From Desulfobacteraceae bacterium UBA2174 (lineage in GTDB: Bacteria; Desulfobacterota; Desulfobacteria; Desulfobacterales; UBA2174): 64,000 nt of DNA. The notes beneath the pieces were generated by a model, which worked only from the letters and a program-made list of their open reading frames with translations, made no database searches and was not told the DNA's origin. This document shows, piece by piece, positions 9,107 to 17,915 of this stretch. The stretch is from NCBI GenBank assembly GCA_002327445.1, contig DCWA01000023.1:124001-188000 (forward strand), read 5' to 3'. Position 1 is the stretch's first letter. The number at the start of each line of letters is the position of its first letter. A program made the position numbers and the translations under genes.

Positions 9107-9174
9107 GAGCCCCCCTTCCTTTTTCTGTCCGACCCGTCAGACAGGCCCGACGGCCTGCGTGAAAACCTCAATTT

Positions 9175-10335
9175 TCAAGACAACCGATTCTTGAAATCCC
9201 CGTACCCGAAGCGCCGCACCACCTCCAGCGCCCCCGTGCGGCTGTCGTAGCGGGCGATGGCCGGCAGGGGCACCCCGTTGAAGGTGTTGGTCTTGACCAT
9301 GGAATAGATCGCCATGTCCAGGAATGCCAGCCGGTCGCCGGGACGCAGCGCGGCATCGAAGCTGTAGTCGCCGATGACATCGCCGGCCAGGCAGCTTTTG
9401 CCCGCCAGACGGTAACTGAAGGCCTTTTCCCCCGTCCGGCCGGCGCCGATCACCTCGGGCCGGTAGGGCATCTCGAGTACGTCGGGCATGTGGCAGGACG
9501 CCGAGGTGTCCAGGATGGCCACCGGCAGGGCGTCGGTTGGCACCACGTCCAACACGCTGGCCACCAGCAGGCCGGCATTCAAGGCCACCGCCTCGCCCGG
9601 CTCGAGGTACACCCGCACCCCGTAGCGGGTTTTCACCCGCTCGATGCAGTCGCACAGCAGGTCGATGTCGTAGTCGGCCCGGGTAATGTGGTGGCCGCCG
9701 CCCATGTTGAGCCATTTGAGCCGGGACAGAAAGGCGCCGAACTTCTCCTCCACGGCCTCCAGGGTACGCGCCAAGGCGTCGGCGTTGTGCTCGCAGAGAC
9801 TGTGAAAGTGCAGCCCGTCGATGTCGGCCAGCATCTCGGCCGCGAAGTCCTTCCGTCTCACCCCGAGGCGCGAGCCGGCGTTGCACGGATCGTAGATCGC
9901 CACCTTCCCTTCGGAATGCTCCGGATTGATACGGATGCCGACCTCGATGGGCCGATCGGCGGCCCGCACCCGGGGCAGGAAACGGCGCAACTGGCCGAAG
10001 GAGTTGAACACGATGTGATCGCCCAGCACGACCAACTCCTCGATATCTTCTGGCGTGTAGGCCGGCGAGGCCACGTGCACCTCGCCGCCGAAGGTCTCGC
10101 GGCCCAGGCGAGCCTCATAAGGGCCGCTGGCGCAGGTGCCGGCGAGTACGCCCCGGAGCGGCCCGAAGGTGGCGAAAGTGGCAAACCCCTTTAACGCCAA
10201 GAGAATCCTAGCTCCAGTGCGCCGCTGCACCCCGTCGAGGACTGCGGCGTTGGCCGCCAGGACCGCCTCGTCCACCACGAAGCATGGCGAGGGGAGGCGC
10301 GCCGGGTTCAGTCGTTCCAGGTACGCTCGGTCCAT
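9175..10335 (-). CDS. nspC: Carboxynorspermidine/carboxyspermidine decarboxylase NspC
   Basis: This PLP-dependent decarboxylase of the alanine racemase fold performs the last step of the carboxyspermidine route, making spermidine or norspermidine. The 386-residue protein has the PLP lysine in LLALKGFATFA near residue 41, the phosphate-binding GGGHH, EPGEAVALNAG, and the catalytic cysteine in DTSASCHMPD. The ATG lies inside the last codons of the upstream dehydrogenase gene, a 28-base overlap, so translation is probably coupled. The product of the pathway here (spermidine or norspermidine) cannot be told from sequence. Confidence 0.95.
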   Translation of the reverse strand: MDRAYLERLNPARLPSPCFVVDEAVLAANAAVLDGVQRRTGARILLALKGFATFATFGPLRGVLAGTCASGPYEARLGRETFGGEVHVASPAYTPEDIEELVVLGDHIVFNSFGQLRRFLPRVRAADRPIEVGIRINPEHSEGKVAIYDPCNAGSRLGVRRKDFAAEMLADIDGLHFHSLCEHNADALARTLEAVEEKFGAFLSRLKWLNMGGGHHITRADYDIDLLCDCIERVKTRYGVRVYLEPGEAVALNAGLLVASVLDVVPTDALPVAILDTSASCHMPDVLEMPYRPEVIGAGRTGEKAFSYRLAGKSCLAGDVIGDYSFDAALRPGDRLAFLDMAIYSMVKTNTFNGVPLPAIARYDSRTGALEVVRRFGYGDFKNRLS

Positions 10336-11504
10336 GGCAGTCCGTAACGGTTCATCGCGTCCATGAAGGGATCCGGGTCGAGCTGCTCCATGTTGAACAC
10401 CCCCTGGCCGCGCCATTGGCCGGTGAGCATCAGCATGGCGCCGATCATGGCCGGCACTCCGGTGGTGTAGGAGATCGCCTGGGAGCCGGTCTCGGCGTAG
10501 GCCGCCTCGTGATCGCAGATGTTGAAAACGTAATAGCGCTTCGGCTTTCCGCCCTTCACGCCCCGCATGAGGCAGCCGATGCAGGTCTTGCCCCGGGTCT
10601 TGGGCCCCAGGCTGGCGGGATCGGGCAGCAGGGCCTTCAGAAACTGCAAGGGCACGATTTTCGTACCGCCAAAGTCCACCGGGTCGATGCGCGTCATGCC
10701 GACATTCCCCAGCACTTCCAGGTGCTTGAGATAGCTGTCGCCGAAGGTCATCCAAAAGCGGGCCCGTTTGAGCCCCGGCAGGTTGCGCACCAGCGATTCC
10801 AGCTCCTCGTGGTACATGAGGTAGCACTTCTTCGGGCCGATCCCCTCGGGGAAATCGTAGGTCATGGACCAGGCCAGCGGGTCGGTCTCGATCCAGTCCC
10901 CCCGGTCCCAGTAGCGCCCCCGGGCCGTCACCTCGCGGATGTTGATCTCCGGGTTGAAGTTGGTGGCGAAGGGCTGTCCGTGGTCGCCGGCATTGCAGTC
11001 GATGATGTCCAGCTCGTGGATCTCGTCGAAATGGTGCTTGGCCGCGTGGGCGCAAAAGACGTTGGTGGCCCCCGGGTCGAAGCCGCTGCCCAGCAGAGCC
11101 ATGATCCCTTTGGCGGCGAATCGCTCCTGGTAGGCCCACTGCCACTTGTACTCGAACCGGGCCACATCGGGCGGCTCGTAGTTGGCCGTATCCAGGTAGT
11201 CCACCCCGGTCTCCAGGCAGGCGTCCATGATGGAGAGGTCCTGGTAGGGCAGCGCGAGGTTGGCCACCAAGTCCGGGCCGAAGCCGCGGATCAGTTCCGC
11301 CACCTCCGCCGGCCGGTCGGCATCCACCCGGGCCGTGGCCACGGTGCGGCCGGTGCGCCGCCGAACGTCGGCGGCGATGGCATCGCACTTGGACAGGGTG
11401 CGGCTCGCCAGCAGAATCTCGGAAAACACCTCGGGATTCCGGGCGCACTTGTGCACCGTGACATTGGCCACGCCGCCGGCGCCGATGATCAGTATCTTGG
11501 ACAT
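10308..11504 (-). CDS. Carboxynorspermidine/carboxyspermidine dehydrogenase (saccharopine dehydrogenase family)
   Basis: This NADPH-dependent enzyme reductively couples aspartate semialdehyde with putrescine or diaminopropane to make the substrate for NspC. The 398-residue protein begins with a Rossmann motif (ILIIGAGGVANVTVHKCA). It then has SFDPGATNVFCAHAA-like segments (seen as GSGFDPGATNVF), and TTGVPAMIGAMLMLTGQW near the end, the pattern of the LYS9-like family in this role. It overlaps nspC by 28 bases and is the first gene of the pair. The upstream intergenic stretch holds a short tandem repeat rather than a recognisable promoter. Confidence 0.93.
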   Translation of the reverse strand: MSKILIIGAGGVANVTVHKCARNPEVFSEILLASRTLSKCDAIAADVRRRTGRTVATARVDADRPAEVAELIRGFGPDLVANLALPYQDLSIMDACLETGVDYLDTANYEPPDVARFEYKWQWAYQERFAAKGIMALLGSGFDPGATNVFCAHAAKHHFDEIHELDIIDCNAGDHGQPFATNFNPEINIREVTARGRYWDRGDWIETDPLAWSMTYDFPEGIGPKKCYLMYHEELESLVRNLPGLKRARFWMTFGDSYLKHLEVLGNVGMTRIDPVDFGGTKIVPLQFLKALLPDPASLGPKTRGKTCIGCLMRGVKGGKPKRYYVFNICDHEAAYAETGSQAISYTTGVPAMIGAMLMLTGQWRGQGVFNMEQLDPDPFMDAMNRYGLPWTERTWND

Positions 11505-11519
11505 GGCAGGCTCCTGAGA

Positions 11520-11591
11520 AAGTGACTAAAGTGACGAGTGACTAAAGTGACTAAAGTTACAAGTGCCTAAAGTGACAAGTGACTAAAGTGG
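11520..11591. repeat. Tandem AGTGACTAAAGT-type repeats
   Basis: Four or five imperfect head-to-tail copies of AGTGACTAAAGT occur in about 72 bases just upstream of the dehydrogenase start. The same motif recurs at 25476-25572 and, in reverse orientation, at 59211-59247. It appears to be a dispersed intergenic repeat of this genome. Confidence 0.75.
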
Positions 11592-11748
11592 CACCTGCCC
11601 CTTCCCTGTCATCCCGTGGCGCCGCCGGGGCACGGTTCGCGCTTGATCACATCGACTTTCACCACCTCATTCTTGACCATACCGGTCATTCATACTATCT
11701 GAAGAGGCTTTTGAAAAAGAACTTTTTCAACCCGCGAAAGGAGCGATC

Positions 11749-12249
11749 ATGGTCAGACTGGAAACGAGCATGGGCGATATCGTCATCGATCTGGACGCCG
11801 CCAAGGCGCCCAAGACGGTGGAAAATTTCCTCCAGTACGTCAACGCCGGCCACTACGACGGAACGATCTTTCACCGCGTCATCGACGGCTTCATGATCCA
11901 GGGCGGCGGGATGACGGCCGACATGAAGGAAAAGCCCCCCCGTGCGCCCATCGAGAACGAGGCGAACAACGGCCTGAAAAACGACGCCTACAGCGTCGCC
12001 ATGGCCCGCACCATGGATCCCCACAGCGCCACGGCCCAGTTTTTCATCAACGTGAAGAAGAACGATTTTCTCAACCACACCGCAAAGACGCCCCAGGGTT
12101 GGGGCTACGCCGTCTTCGGCAAGGTGCTCAAGGGCCAGGGGGTGGTGAACAAGATCAAGGGGGTCGCCACCGGCCGTCAGGGGATGCACGACGACGTGCC
12201 CAAGGAGCCGGTCACCATTCTCAAGGCCGAGGTGGTGGAAGCGGCCTGA
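11749..12249 (+). CDS. Peptidyl-prolyl cis-trans isomerase, cyclophilin type
   Basis: This cytoplasmic cyclophilin is 166 residues, the size of PpiB. It shows the family's active-site blocks: IFHRVIDGFMIQGGGMTADM, the HSATAQFFINVKKNDFLN segment, and WGYAVFGKVLKGQGVVNKI. There is no signal peptide. The ATG follows a clear AAAGGAG ribosome site. The gene stands alone between the polyamine operon (divergent) and a convergent cluster; the two stops are only 23 bases apart. Confidence 0.95.
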   Translation: MVRLETSMGDIVIDLDAAKAPKTVENFLQYVNAGHYDGTIFHRVIDGFMIQGGGMTADMKEKPPRAPIENEANNGLKNDAYSVAMARTMDPHSATAQFFINVKKNDFLNHTAKTPQGWGYAVFGKVLKGQGVVNKIKGVATGRQGMHDDVPKEPVTILKAEVVEAA

Positions 12250-12272
12250 ACGGGCTTTCGCCCCTCTGATCG

Positions 12273-12635
12273 CTAAAGCAGCCCCTGCTGCCGCAGCGTT
12301 TCGCCGGCCTGCTGGCCGATGCCCGTCACTACGCTAAGGGCCCGGGTGAGATGAAAGGACGCCTCGGCGGGAACGCCGGAGCGGATCATCACCCGGGCCT
12401 TGTCCATGAAGCGCACCGCCTCGTCCCAATCCGCATTGCCGCTTGCCTGCCGCACCAGCGCGGCCTCATTGAGCACCATGGACAACAGGTTCTCCGCCAC
12501 GGCCACGGCGCCCTGGCGGGCGAGGCCGTCGAATCCGGCGGCCTGGTCGCAGGCCGCCGAGACCCAGATGAGGCCGGACTTGATCTTGTCGCTCAGGGCA
12601 AAGGAAACGATGGTCTGGCGATGGTTCATGGTCAT
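12273..12635 (-). CDS. Conserved small protein of unknown function
   Basis: This 120-residue protein was not recognised. It is mostly helical in appearance, with no membrane segment and no catalytic signature; a central stretch reads AVAENLLSMVLNEAALVRQ. Its ATG overlaps the stop of the broken trmO gene (ATGA), so it is the third gene of a coupled run with the EamA transporter and trmO. A second in-frame ATG two codons later is an equally good start. Confidence 0.65.
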   Translation of the reverse strand: MTMNHRQTIVSFALSDKIKSGLIWVSAACDQAAGFDGLARQGAVAVAENLLSMVLNEAALVRQASGNADWDEAVRFMDKARVMIRSGVPAEASFHLTRALSVVTGIGQQAGETLRQQGLL

Positions 12636-13282
12636 GGCTCCAGCGCGCTAGTTGAAGGTTCATCCGCAGACGGGTATCCTGCCGGCACCGGCGCGACGGT
12701 CAGCACTTCGACCCGCTCTTCGCGCACCCGCCACCGGACTTCCAAATCGCAAATGCGCATGCCGTAGGCGGCCCGGCCATCGGTCCGCTCCATATAGGCC
12801 GGCCGGGGATCGTTGGCCAGCACCCCGGCGATCAGATCCTTCAGGCCGCCGTCATCAATCCGGCGGCAGGCGGCCTCGGCTTCCGGGGAAAAAGCCACCG
12901 GCAACAGGGGCGGCGGATCGGCGGCGAATCCCCTCCAGGCGCACCGCCGACATTCCGATGGGGTTGGGCCGGAATGCGCTGCGGGAAGCGAAGAGGCCGA
13001 TGCGGCGGTTGCCGCCCAGCCGGGGCGGCCGCACCGTGGGATGCCAGGGTCGATCCAGGTGGGCGTGAAAGACGAAGACCACCCGAAGACCACCCAGAGA
13101 TGGGAAAATTCCTCCAGACCGGCCAGTGCCTCTGCGCGGCCGTAGGGAGCGAAGAGTTCCAGCACGGCGGTCGCCTGAGGCACGAGACCGGCCTGCCGCG
13201 GAATGCCGAATTTCTGTGGAAAGCAGGAGTGAATGCGGCCGATGGGATGGAAGCGATACACGGAAAACGGCTCCCGGCTCAC
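12632..13282 (-). pseudogene. trmO: Broken trmO (TsaA/VirR family tRNA m6t6A37 methyltransferase)
   Basis: TrmO methylates N6 of t6A37 in some tRNAs. The N-terminal part (FGIPRQAGLVPQATAVLELF, then EEFSHLWVVF) is intact. An 11-base unit, GAAGACCACCC on the plus strand, is then duplicated in tandem at 13074-13084 and 13085-13095 and shifts the frame. In the other frame the protein continues correctly (VFHAHLDRPWHPTVRPPRLG, RPNPIGMSAVRLEGI). After that, the segment normally carrying LDGTPVxDIKPY is missing (about 45 codons, near 12920), and the C-terminal third (LANDPRPAYMERTDGRAAYG) is back in the first frame. The likely original start is a GTG at 13282 overlapping the EamA stop. Two lesions make function unlikely unless one is an assembly error. 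Confidence 0.85.
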
Positions 13283-14232
13283 CCGTTGGCGGATTCCTCG
13301 ACGCCCGGCAGGCCGGAGCGGACCGGGGCATCCGCCGTCAACCGGCGGCGGCCAACCATGCTGGCGTAGAGTTGGCTGATCAGCATGGCTGCCAGCATGA
13401 GGGCGCAACCGATCAACCCCCGGGACGAGAGGGTTTCACCGAGAATCAGCCACCCGCCCAGGGCGGCGAACACCGCCTCCAGGCTCAACAGGATGGCGGC
13501 ATGGGCCGGCGGGGCGTCCTTCTGGGCCACCACCTGGAGGGTGTAGGCGATGCCCACCGATCCCAGCCCACCGTAGAGAATCGGCAGGGCCGCCGCCCGG
13601 ATCGCCGCCAGGGCGAAGGGTTCGAAAACCAGGGCCACCGCCAGGCTCAGCAGCGCGCAGCAGGCGTATTGCAGGCAGGCCAGCCGGATGACCGGCATCC
13701 GGGGCGAGAGCCAGCCGAGAATCAGCAGGTGGCAGGCCCAGAAAAAGGCGCCCGCCAGTTCCAGCAAATCCCCGAAGGCGATGGTGAACTGTTCGGTGAC
13801 GCTGAGCAGATAGAGCCCGACCGCCGCCATCACGGCCCCGATCCACGTCCCGGCATCGGGTCGCTGCCGATAGCGGAGCCCCAGGATCGGCACGATGACC
13901 ACGTAGAGCCCCGTGATGAACCCCGCATTGCCGGCCGTGGTGTAGACCAGCCCCGCCTGCTGCAGGGAGGCCCCCAGAAACAGCGCCGATCCGGCCAGGG
14001 CCCCGCCGTAGAGCATCTTCCTGGTGCCGGACCGTTCCTTTCCGGCCGATGGCCGCCGCGTTTCCAGCCAGAGCAGGGGCAGAAGGGAAAGACTACCCAG
14101 GGCGAAGCGCACCCCGTTGAAGGTGAACGGCCCCACGTGGTCCATGCCCACGCGCTGGGCCACGAAGGCGAACCCCCAGATGGTGGCGGTGGCCAGCAGC
14201 AGCAGGTCCGCCTTGAGCGCTCTTGATTCCAT
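13279..14232 (-). CDS. EamA/DMT-superfamily transporter
   Basis: This is a ten-helix inner-membrane transporter of the drug/metabolite superfamily, 317 residues, with two EamA repeats. The first repeat starts ATIWGFAFVAQRVGMDHVGP and the second contains GGLGSVGIAYTLQVVAQKDA and ILLSLEAVFAALGGWLILGE, the classic end-of-repeat signature. The substrate cannot be inferred. It is the first gene of a coupled run; its TGA overlaps the GTG of the trmO remnant. A second, separate EamA gene lies at 61765-62667. Confidence 0.92.
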   Translation of the reverse strand: MESRALKADLLLLATATIWGFAFVAQRVGMDHVGPFTFNGVRFALGSLSLLPLLWLETRRPSAGKERSGTRKMLYGGALAGSALFLGASLQQAGLVYTTAGNAGFITGLYVVIVPILGLRYRQRPDAGTWIGAVMAAVGLYLLSVTEQFTIAFGDLLELAGAFFWACHLLILGWLSPRMPVIRLACLQYACCALLSLAVALVFEPFALAAIRAAALPILYGGLGSVGIAYTLQVVAQKDAPPAHAAILLSLEAVFAALGGWLILGETLSSRGLIGCALMLAAMLISQLYASMVGRRRLTADAPVRSGLPGVEESANG

Positions 14233-14514
14233 TCAGGCGTTGTGAAAATAAGGATGGAAAATCTGGTCGGTCAGCTCGTGGTCGTCGAGATCGGCCTCGG
14301 CAATGTCATCCAAGGCGAGTTGAAAGGCGTGGTGATCGAGTTTCTGACCGCTCCAACCCAGATAGTGCAGCTTTTGGTCCACCCGGATGAGGTTCATGTG
14401 CGGGTAGACCACCACCGACTTGGCCAGGTTGCGGATAAAGCCGGGAACGATGAGCGGATCGATGCCGTCCGTTCCCAGCTTCAAAATCACTACGGATTGC
14501 TTGGTTCGAATCAA
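14233..14514 (-). CDS. Conserved small protein of unknown function
   Basis: This is about 93 residues, not recognised. It is soluble, with QSVVILKLGTDGIDPLIVPG at the front and an acidic, His-rich tail (ADLDDHELTDQIFHPYFHNA). The TTG at 14514 has an AGGAGA six bases ahead and is preferred; ATGs at 14541 and 14538 in the same frame have no ribosome site. The stop is immediately upstream of the EamA start (abutting), so it is probably the first gene of that transcript. Confidence 0.6.
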   Translation of the reverse strand: MIRTKQSVVILKLGTDGIDPLIVPGFIRNLAKSVVVYPHMNLIRVDQKLHYLGWSGQKLDHHAFQLALDDIAEADLDDHELTDQIFHPYFHNA

Positions 14515-14646
14515 TGCGTGTCTCCTGGTCTTTACCATCATTGCCCCGCCGGAGGCTTCGGGCGAGGCTGGCATGGATCGATGCCTCAAAATTTTGATGA
14601 GTATATACCCCGCGGGAGGCATGTCAACTTGATTGATGGTCGCCGC

Positions 14647-15747
14647 ATGAAATCAGGCATCCTCAAATGGATCGCCATCGCCTTGATCCTGTTGGCCATG
14701 CCTCTTGCCGGAGCGGCACTGTCCGGCAGCCCCCCCGGCGGCTACCTCGAATTCCCGCCGCGCCCCCGGGCCGTCCCCCAGCCGCCCTTCCATTGGCCGG
14801 TGTTCTGGGGGTATGTTGTCCTCATCGCCACCGCGGTGGCGCCGCTGCTGGTCACCGGCCTGCGCGCCCTGGCGCGCCACCGCCTCGGCCCGGCACCCAA
14901 GGCGGCCTGGCCGTGGTGGGGCACCGTCGCCGTGGCGGTTGGAGCGGCGAGCTGGCTCCTGGCCTGGTCGCGCTTCGAGTGGTTCGCCGTGTTGCAGCCC
15001 CATACCTTCGTCCCCCTCTGGCTGAGCTACATCGGGGTCGTCAACGCCTTGACCCATCGGCGGACCGGGCGCTGCATGCTGACCCACAGGCGGCGGCACC
15101 TGGGTCTCCTGTTTGCTGCCAGCGCTGTTTTCTGGTGGTTTTTTGAATACTTGAACCGCTTCGTGCAAAACTGGTACTACCAGGGGGCCGAATACGGGGC
15201 CGTCATGTACAGCCTCTTGGCCACCGCCTCCTTCGCCACCGTGCTGCCGGCGGTCCTGGGCACCCGGGACTGGCTGGCCAGCTTCGACCTCTTTCGCCGC
15301 GGATGGGACGGGTGGCCCGCCCTCCGGGCACCCCGGCCCCGGATCACGGCGGCGACCGCCCTGATCCTGGCGGCTGCGGCCTTGGTTGGCGTCGCCGTCT
15401 GGCCGAACCATCTCTTCGCCCTGGTCTGGGTGGCGCCATTGGTGGTGGTGGTCGCGGTGCAAACCCTATGGGGCCGGCGGCATCTGCTGGGCGAAGCGGC
15501 CAGGGGGCGCTGGGCACCGATGGCGACGGTGGCCGCCGCGGCCCTGATATGTGGCTTTTTCTGGGAAATGTGGAACGCGGGCAGCCTGTTGGGCTGGACT
15601 TACACCGTGCCCTACGTGCAGCGTTTTGAACTTTTTGCCATGCCGCTTCTCGGCTATGCCGGCTACCTGCCGTTCGGGCTGGAATGCGCCGCGGTGGAGG
15701 AGCTGCTGGAGGACCTGCCCGGAGCGGGGCACAGGAGTCGGTCATGA
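14647..15747 (+). CDS. Polytopic membrane protein of unknown function
   Basis: This 366-residue protein has an N-terminal signal-like helix (WIAIALILLAMPLAGAAL) and about eight to nine hydrophobic helices. Aromatic loops such as FWWFFEYLNRFVQNWYYQGA and FFWEMWNAGSLLGWTY repeat a FFWE(Y/M)xN theme in the two halves, suggesting an internal duplication. The end overlaps the start of the ABC ATPase gene (ATGA), so it is translationally coupled to an exporter and may assist it, although nothing shows this directly. It carries no known catalytic motif. The start is preceded by a poor ribosome site. Confidence 0.75.
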   Translation: MKSGILKWIAIALILLAMPLAGAALSGSPPGGYLEFPPRPRAVPQPPFHWPVFWGYVVLIATAVAPLLVTGLRALARHRLGPAPKAAWPWWGTVAVAVGAASWLLAWSRFEWFAVLQPHTFVPLWLSYIGVVNALTHRRTGRCMLTHRRRHLGLLFAASAVFWWFFEYLNRFVQNWYYQGAEYGAVMYSLLATASFATVLPAVLGTRDWLASFDLFRRGWDGWPALRAPRPRITAATALILAAAALVGVAVWPNHLFALVWVAPLVVVVAVQTLWGRRHLLGEAARGRWAPMATVAAAALICGFFWEMWNAGSLLGWTYTVPYVQRFELFAMPLLGYAGYLPFGLECAAVEELLEDLPGAGHRSRS

Positions 15748-16628
15748 CGGCCATCATCGAGGTCCGCAACCTCGTCAAACATTATCGGCGGATTACCGCC
15801 GTGGACGGCGTGAGCTTCGCCTGCGAGCCGGGGGTCTGCTTCGGTTTGCTGGGCCCCAACGGGGCCGGCAAGACCACGACCATCGAAATCATCGAAGGGG
15901 TCACCGCCGCGGACACCGGGGAGGTCCTGTTTCGCGGTCGCCCCCGGGACGCCCGTTTCCACCAGGAGGTGGGCATCATGTTCCAGCAGACCGCCCTGCT
16001 GGATTTTCTCAGCGTGGGCGAGACCCTGGAAACCTTCGCCGCCCTGTACCGCCACCCGATGGATCTGGTGACGATCATCGAACGCTGCCGTCTGGGCGAA
16101 ATTCTTGGCCAGATGAACCACCGCGTCTCCGGCGGGCAACGCCAGCGCCTGCTCCTCGCCCTGGCCCTGGTCAACCGGCCGCGCCTCGTCTTTCTCGACG
16201 AGCCGTCCACCGGTCTCGACCCCCAGGCCCGCAAGGACCTGTGGGAAATCATCGAGGCCATCAAGGCCGAGGGCAGCACCCTGATCCTCACCACCCATTA
16301 CATGGAAGAGGCCCAGCGCCTCTGCGACGCGGTGGCCATCATGGACCGCGGCCGGATCATCGCCCGGGGGTCGCCCCAGGCGCTGATCGACCGCCACTGC
16401 AGCGGGGTGACCATCGGGCTGCCCGCCGACCGGCTGGAAGCCATCGGAACCCCGCCGCCCTGGCCGGTGCACAGGGTCCGCGACCGGGTCGAGATTCCGA
16501 GCGAGAACCCGCGCGCCATCCTGGCCGAGTTGATGCGCCGCAACGTGGACCTCACGGACATGACGGTGCGATCGCCAACCCTGGAGAATGTTTTTCTCAA
16601 ACTGACCGGAAGGAAGCTTGCGGAGTAA
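15744..16628 (+). CDS. ABC transporter ATP-binding protein (ABC-2 exporter type)
   Basis: This is the nucleotide-binding subunit of a Drr/NodI-like export system, 294 residues. Walker A is GPNGAGKTTTIE near residue 37, the signature is VSGGQRQRLLLALAL, Walker B is RLVFLDEPSTGLDPQ, and the switch histidine is in LILTTHYMEEA. A C-terminal regulatory region of about 80 residues follows. The ATG overlaps the preceding membrane-protein stop and has an AGGAG. The permease follows after about 110 bases. The cargo is unknown. Confidence 0.94.
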   Translation: MTAIIEVRNLVKHYRRITAVDGVSFACEPGVCFGLLGPNGAGKTTTIEIIEGVTAADTGEVLFRGRPRDARFHQEVGIMFQQTALLDFLSVGETLETFAALYRHPMDLVTIIERCRLGEILGQMNHRVSGGQRQRLLLALALVNRPRLVFLDEPSTGLDPQARKDLWEIIEAIKAEGSTLILTTHYMEEAQRLCDAVAIMDRGRIIARGSPQALIDRHCSGVTIGLPADRLEAIGTPPPWPVHRVRDRVEIPSENPRAILAELMRRNVDLTDMTVRSPTLENVFLKLTGRKLAE

Positions 16629-16738
16629 AAACGCAAAATTTTGCGCGGCGCCCCCCTTCGTCGGACCAGTCAGACCGGTCCGAATGATGCTTCCTCCGGC
16701 AGCCTTGAATTTTGAACCTTGAACCTGGAACCGCCACT

Positions 16739-17788
16739 TTGAACCCCAAGCGCCTCTGGATCATGATCATCGCCCGCAACCGGGAATTCTTCCGGGACCG
16801 GGCCGCCTTCGGGTGGAATTTCCTCTTTCCGTTCCTCATCGTGGCCGGATTCGGCCTGATCTTCGGCGGCCAGGCAAACCGCGCCTACAAGGTAGGGGTG
16901 TTTCCCCACGCTCCCGGCCCGGCGGCCGTGGATGTCATCGAGATCCCCGAAACCTTCAAGGGCACGGAGCAGGTGGAGTTCATCGGCTTCGCCGATCGCG
17001 AGACCGGCCTTGACCGGCTGGCGCACCACAAGATCGACTTCCTGCTGGAGGCCGGCCCGCCGCCGCACCGCTACTGGGTCAACGACACCTCCCCCAAGGG
17101 CTACATCATCGAACGGCTCTTCTCCGCCAGCCTCTGCGCGCCGCCCGAGGACTCGTTGGCGGTGCGCGGCACGATCCACGGCACGCCCATCCGCTACCTC
17201 GACTGGCTTTTCCCGGGGATTCTGGGGATGAACATGATGTTCAGCGCTCTCTGGGGGGTGGGCTATGCGGTGGTGCGCTACCGCAAGAACGGGGTCCTGC
17301 GCCGGCTCAAAGCCACGCCGCTGACGGCCTTCGAGTACCTGTCGGCCCAGATGATCTCGCGCATCTTCCTGCTGATGTTTACCTTGGTCGTGGTCTGGAC
17401 GGGGTGCGATCTGCTGTTCGATTTCAACGTCCAGGGGAGCTACATCGACCTGCTGGCGGTATTTTTCGTCGGCAGCCTCAGCCTGGCGGCCCTGGGGCTG
17501 ATCCTGGCGGCCCGGGGCACCAGCGAGGAGTTCACCACCGGGGTTCTCAACTTCATCTCCTGGCCCATGATGTTTCTCTCGGAGGTCTGGTTTTCGCTGG
17601 AAGGAGCGCCAACCTGGGTCCGGGCGGCAGCCGGCATCTTTCCCCTGAAGCACATGCTGGACGCCGCCCGGGCCGTGATGAACGACGGGGCGACGATAGT
17701 GGACGTGAGCTTCCAGCTCGGGCTGCTGGCCGCCATGACGCTGCTGTTTCTGCTGGTGAGCGCCGCGCTGTTTTCGTGGACCAAGTGA
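16739..17788 (+). CDS. ABC-2 type permease
   Basis: This is the membrane subunit partnering the ATPase just upstream, about 349 residues. It has one N-terminal helix (FLFPFLIVAGFGLIFGG), an extracytoplasmic domain of roughly 120 residues, then five helices ending in LLAAMTLLFLLVSAALFSWTK, the ABC2_membrane layout. The GILGMNMMFSALWGVGYAVV and RRLKATPLTAFEYLSAQM segments match the family. No ATG fits: a TTG at 16739 with a GGAA nearby is used, and TTG at 16712 is possible. Immediately upstream lie short TTGAACCTTGAACC-like repeats and a TCGGACC/GGTCCGA inverted repeat. Confidence 0.88.
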   Translation: MNPKRLWIMIIARNREFFRDRAAFGWNFLFPFLIVAGFGLIFGGQANRAYKVGVFPHAPGPAAVDVIEIPETFKGTEQVEFIGFADRETGLDRLAHHKIDFLLEAGPPPHRYWVNDTSPKGYIIERLFSASLCAPPEDSLAVRGTIHGTPIRYLDWLFPGILGMNMMFSALWGVGYAVVRYRKNGVLRRLKATPLTAFEYLSAQMISRIFLLMFTLVVVWTGCDLLFDFNVQGSYIDLLAVFFVGSLSLAALGLILAARGTSEEFTTGVLNFISWPMMFLSEVWFSLEGAPTWVRAAAGIFPLKHMLDAARAVMNDGATIVDVSFQLGLLAAMTLLFLLVSAALFSWTK

Positions 17789-17915
17789 ACGGGCGCCGGG
17801 CGGGGGAAGCGAGGTGGCAAGGGTCACCCAAAACGAATAGGTGCCAATCCGCGTCCGGCATGACGGTCGCGGAGTTTCCGCCAACAATTCAATTTAAACC
17901 CTGGAGGGCATCACC

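Noticed and set aside
9175..11448. A single 757-codon frame across nspC and its upstream gene
   Set aside because: The N-terminal half is an antisense-like, Gly/Arg/His-rich reading of the dehydrogenase; the nspC start at 10335 explains the true protein.
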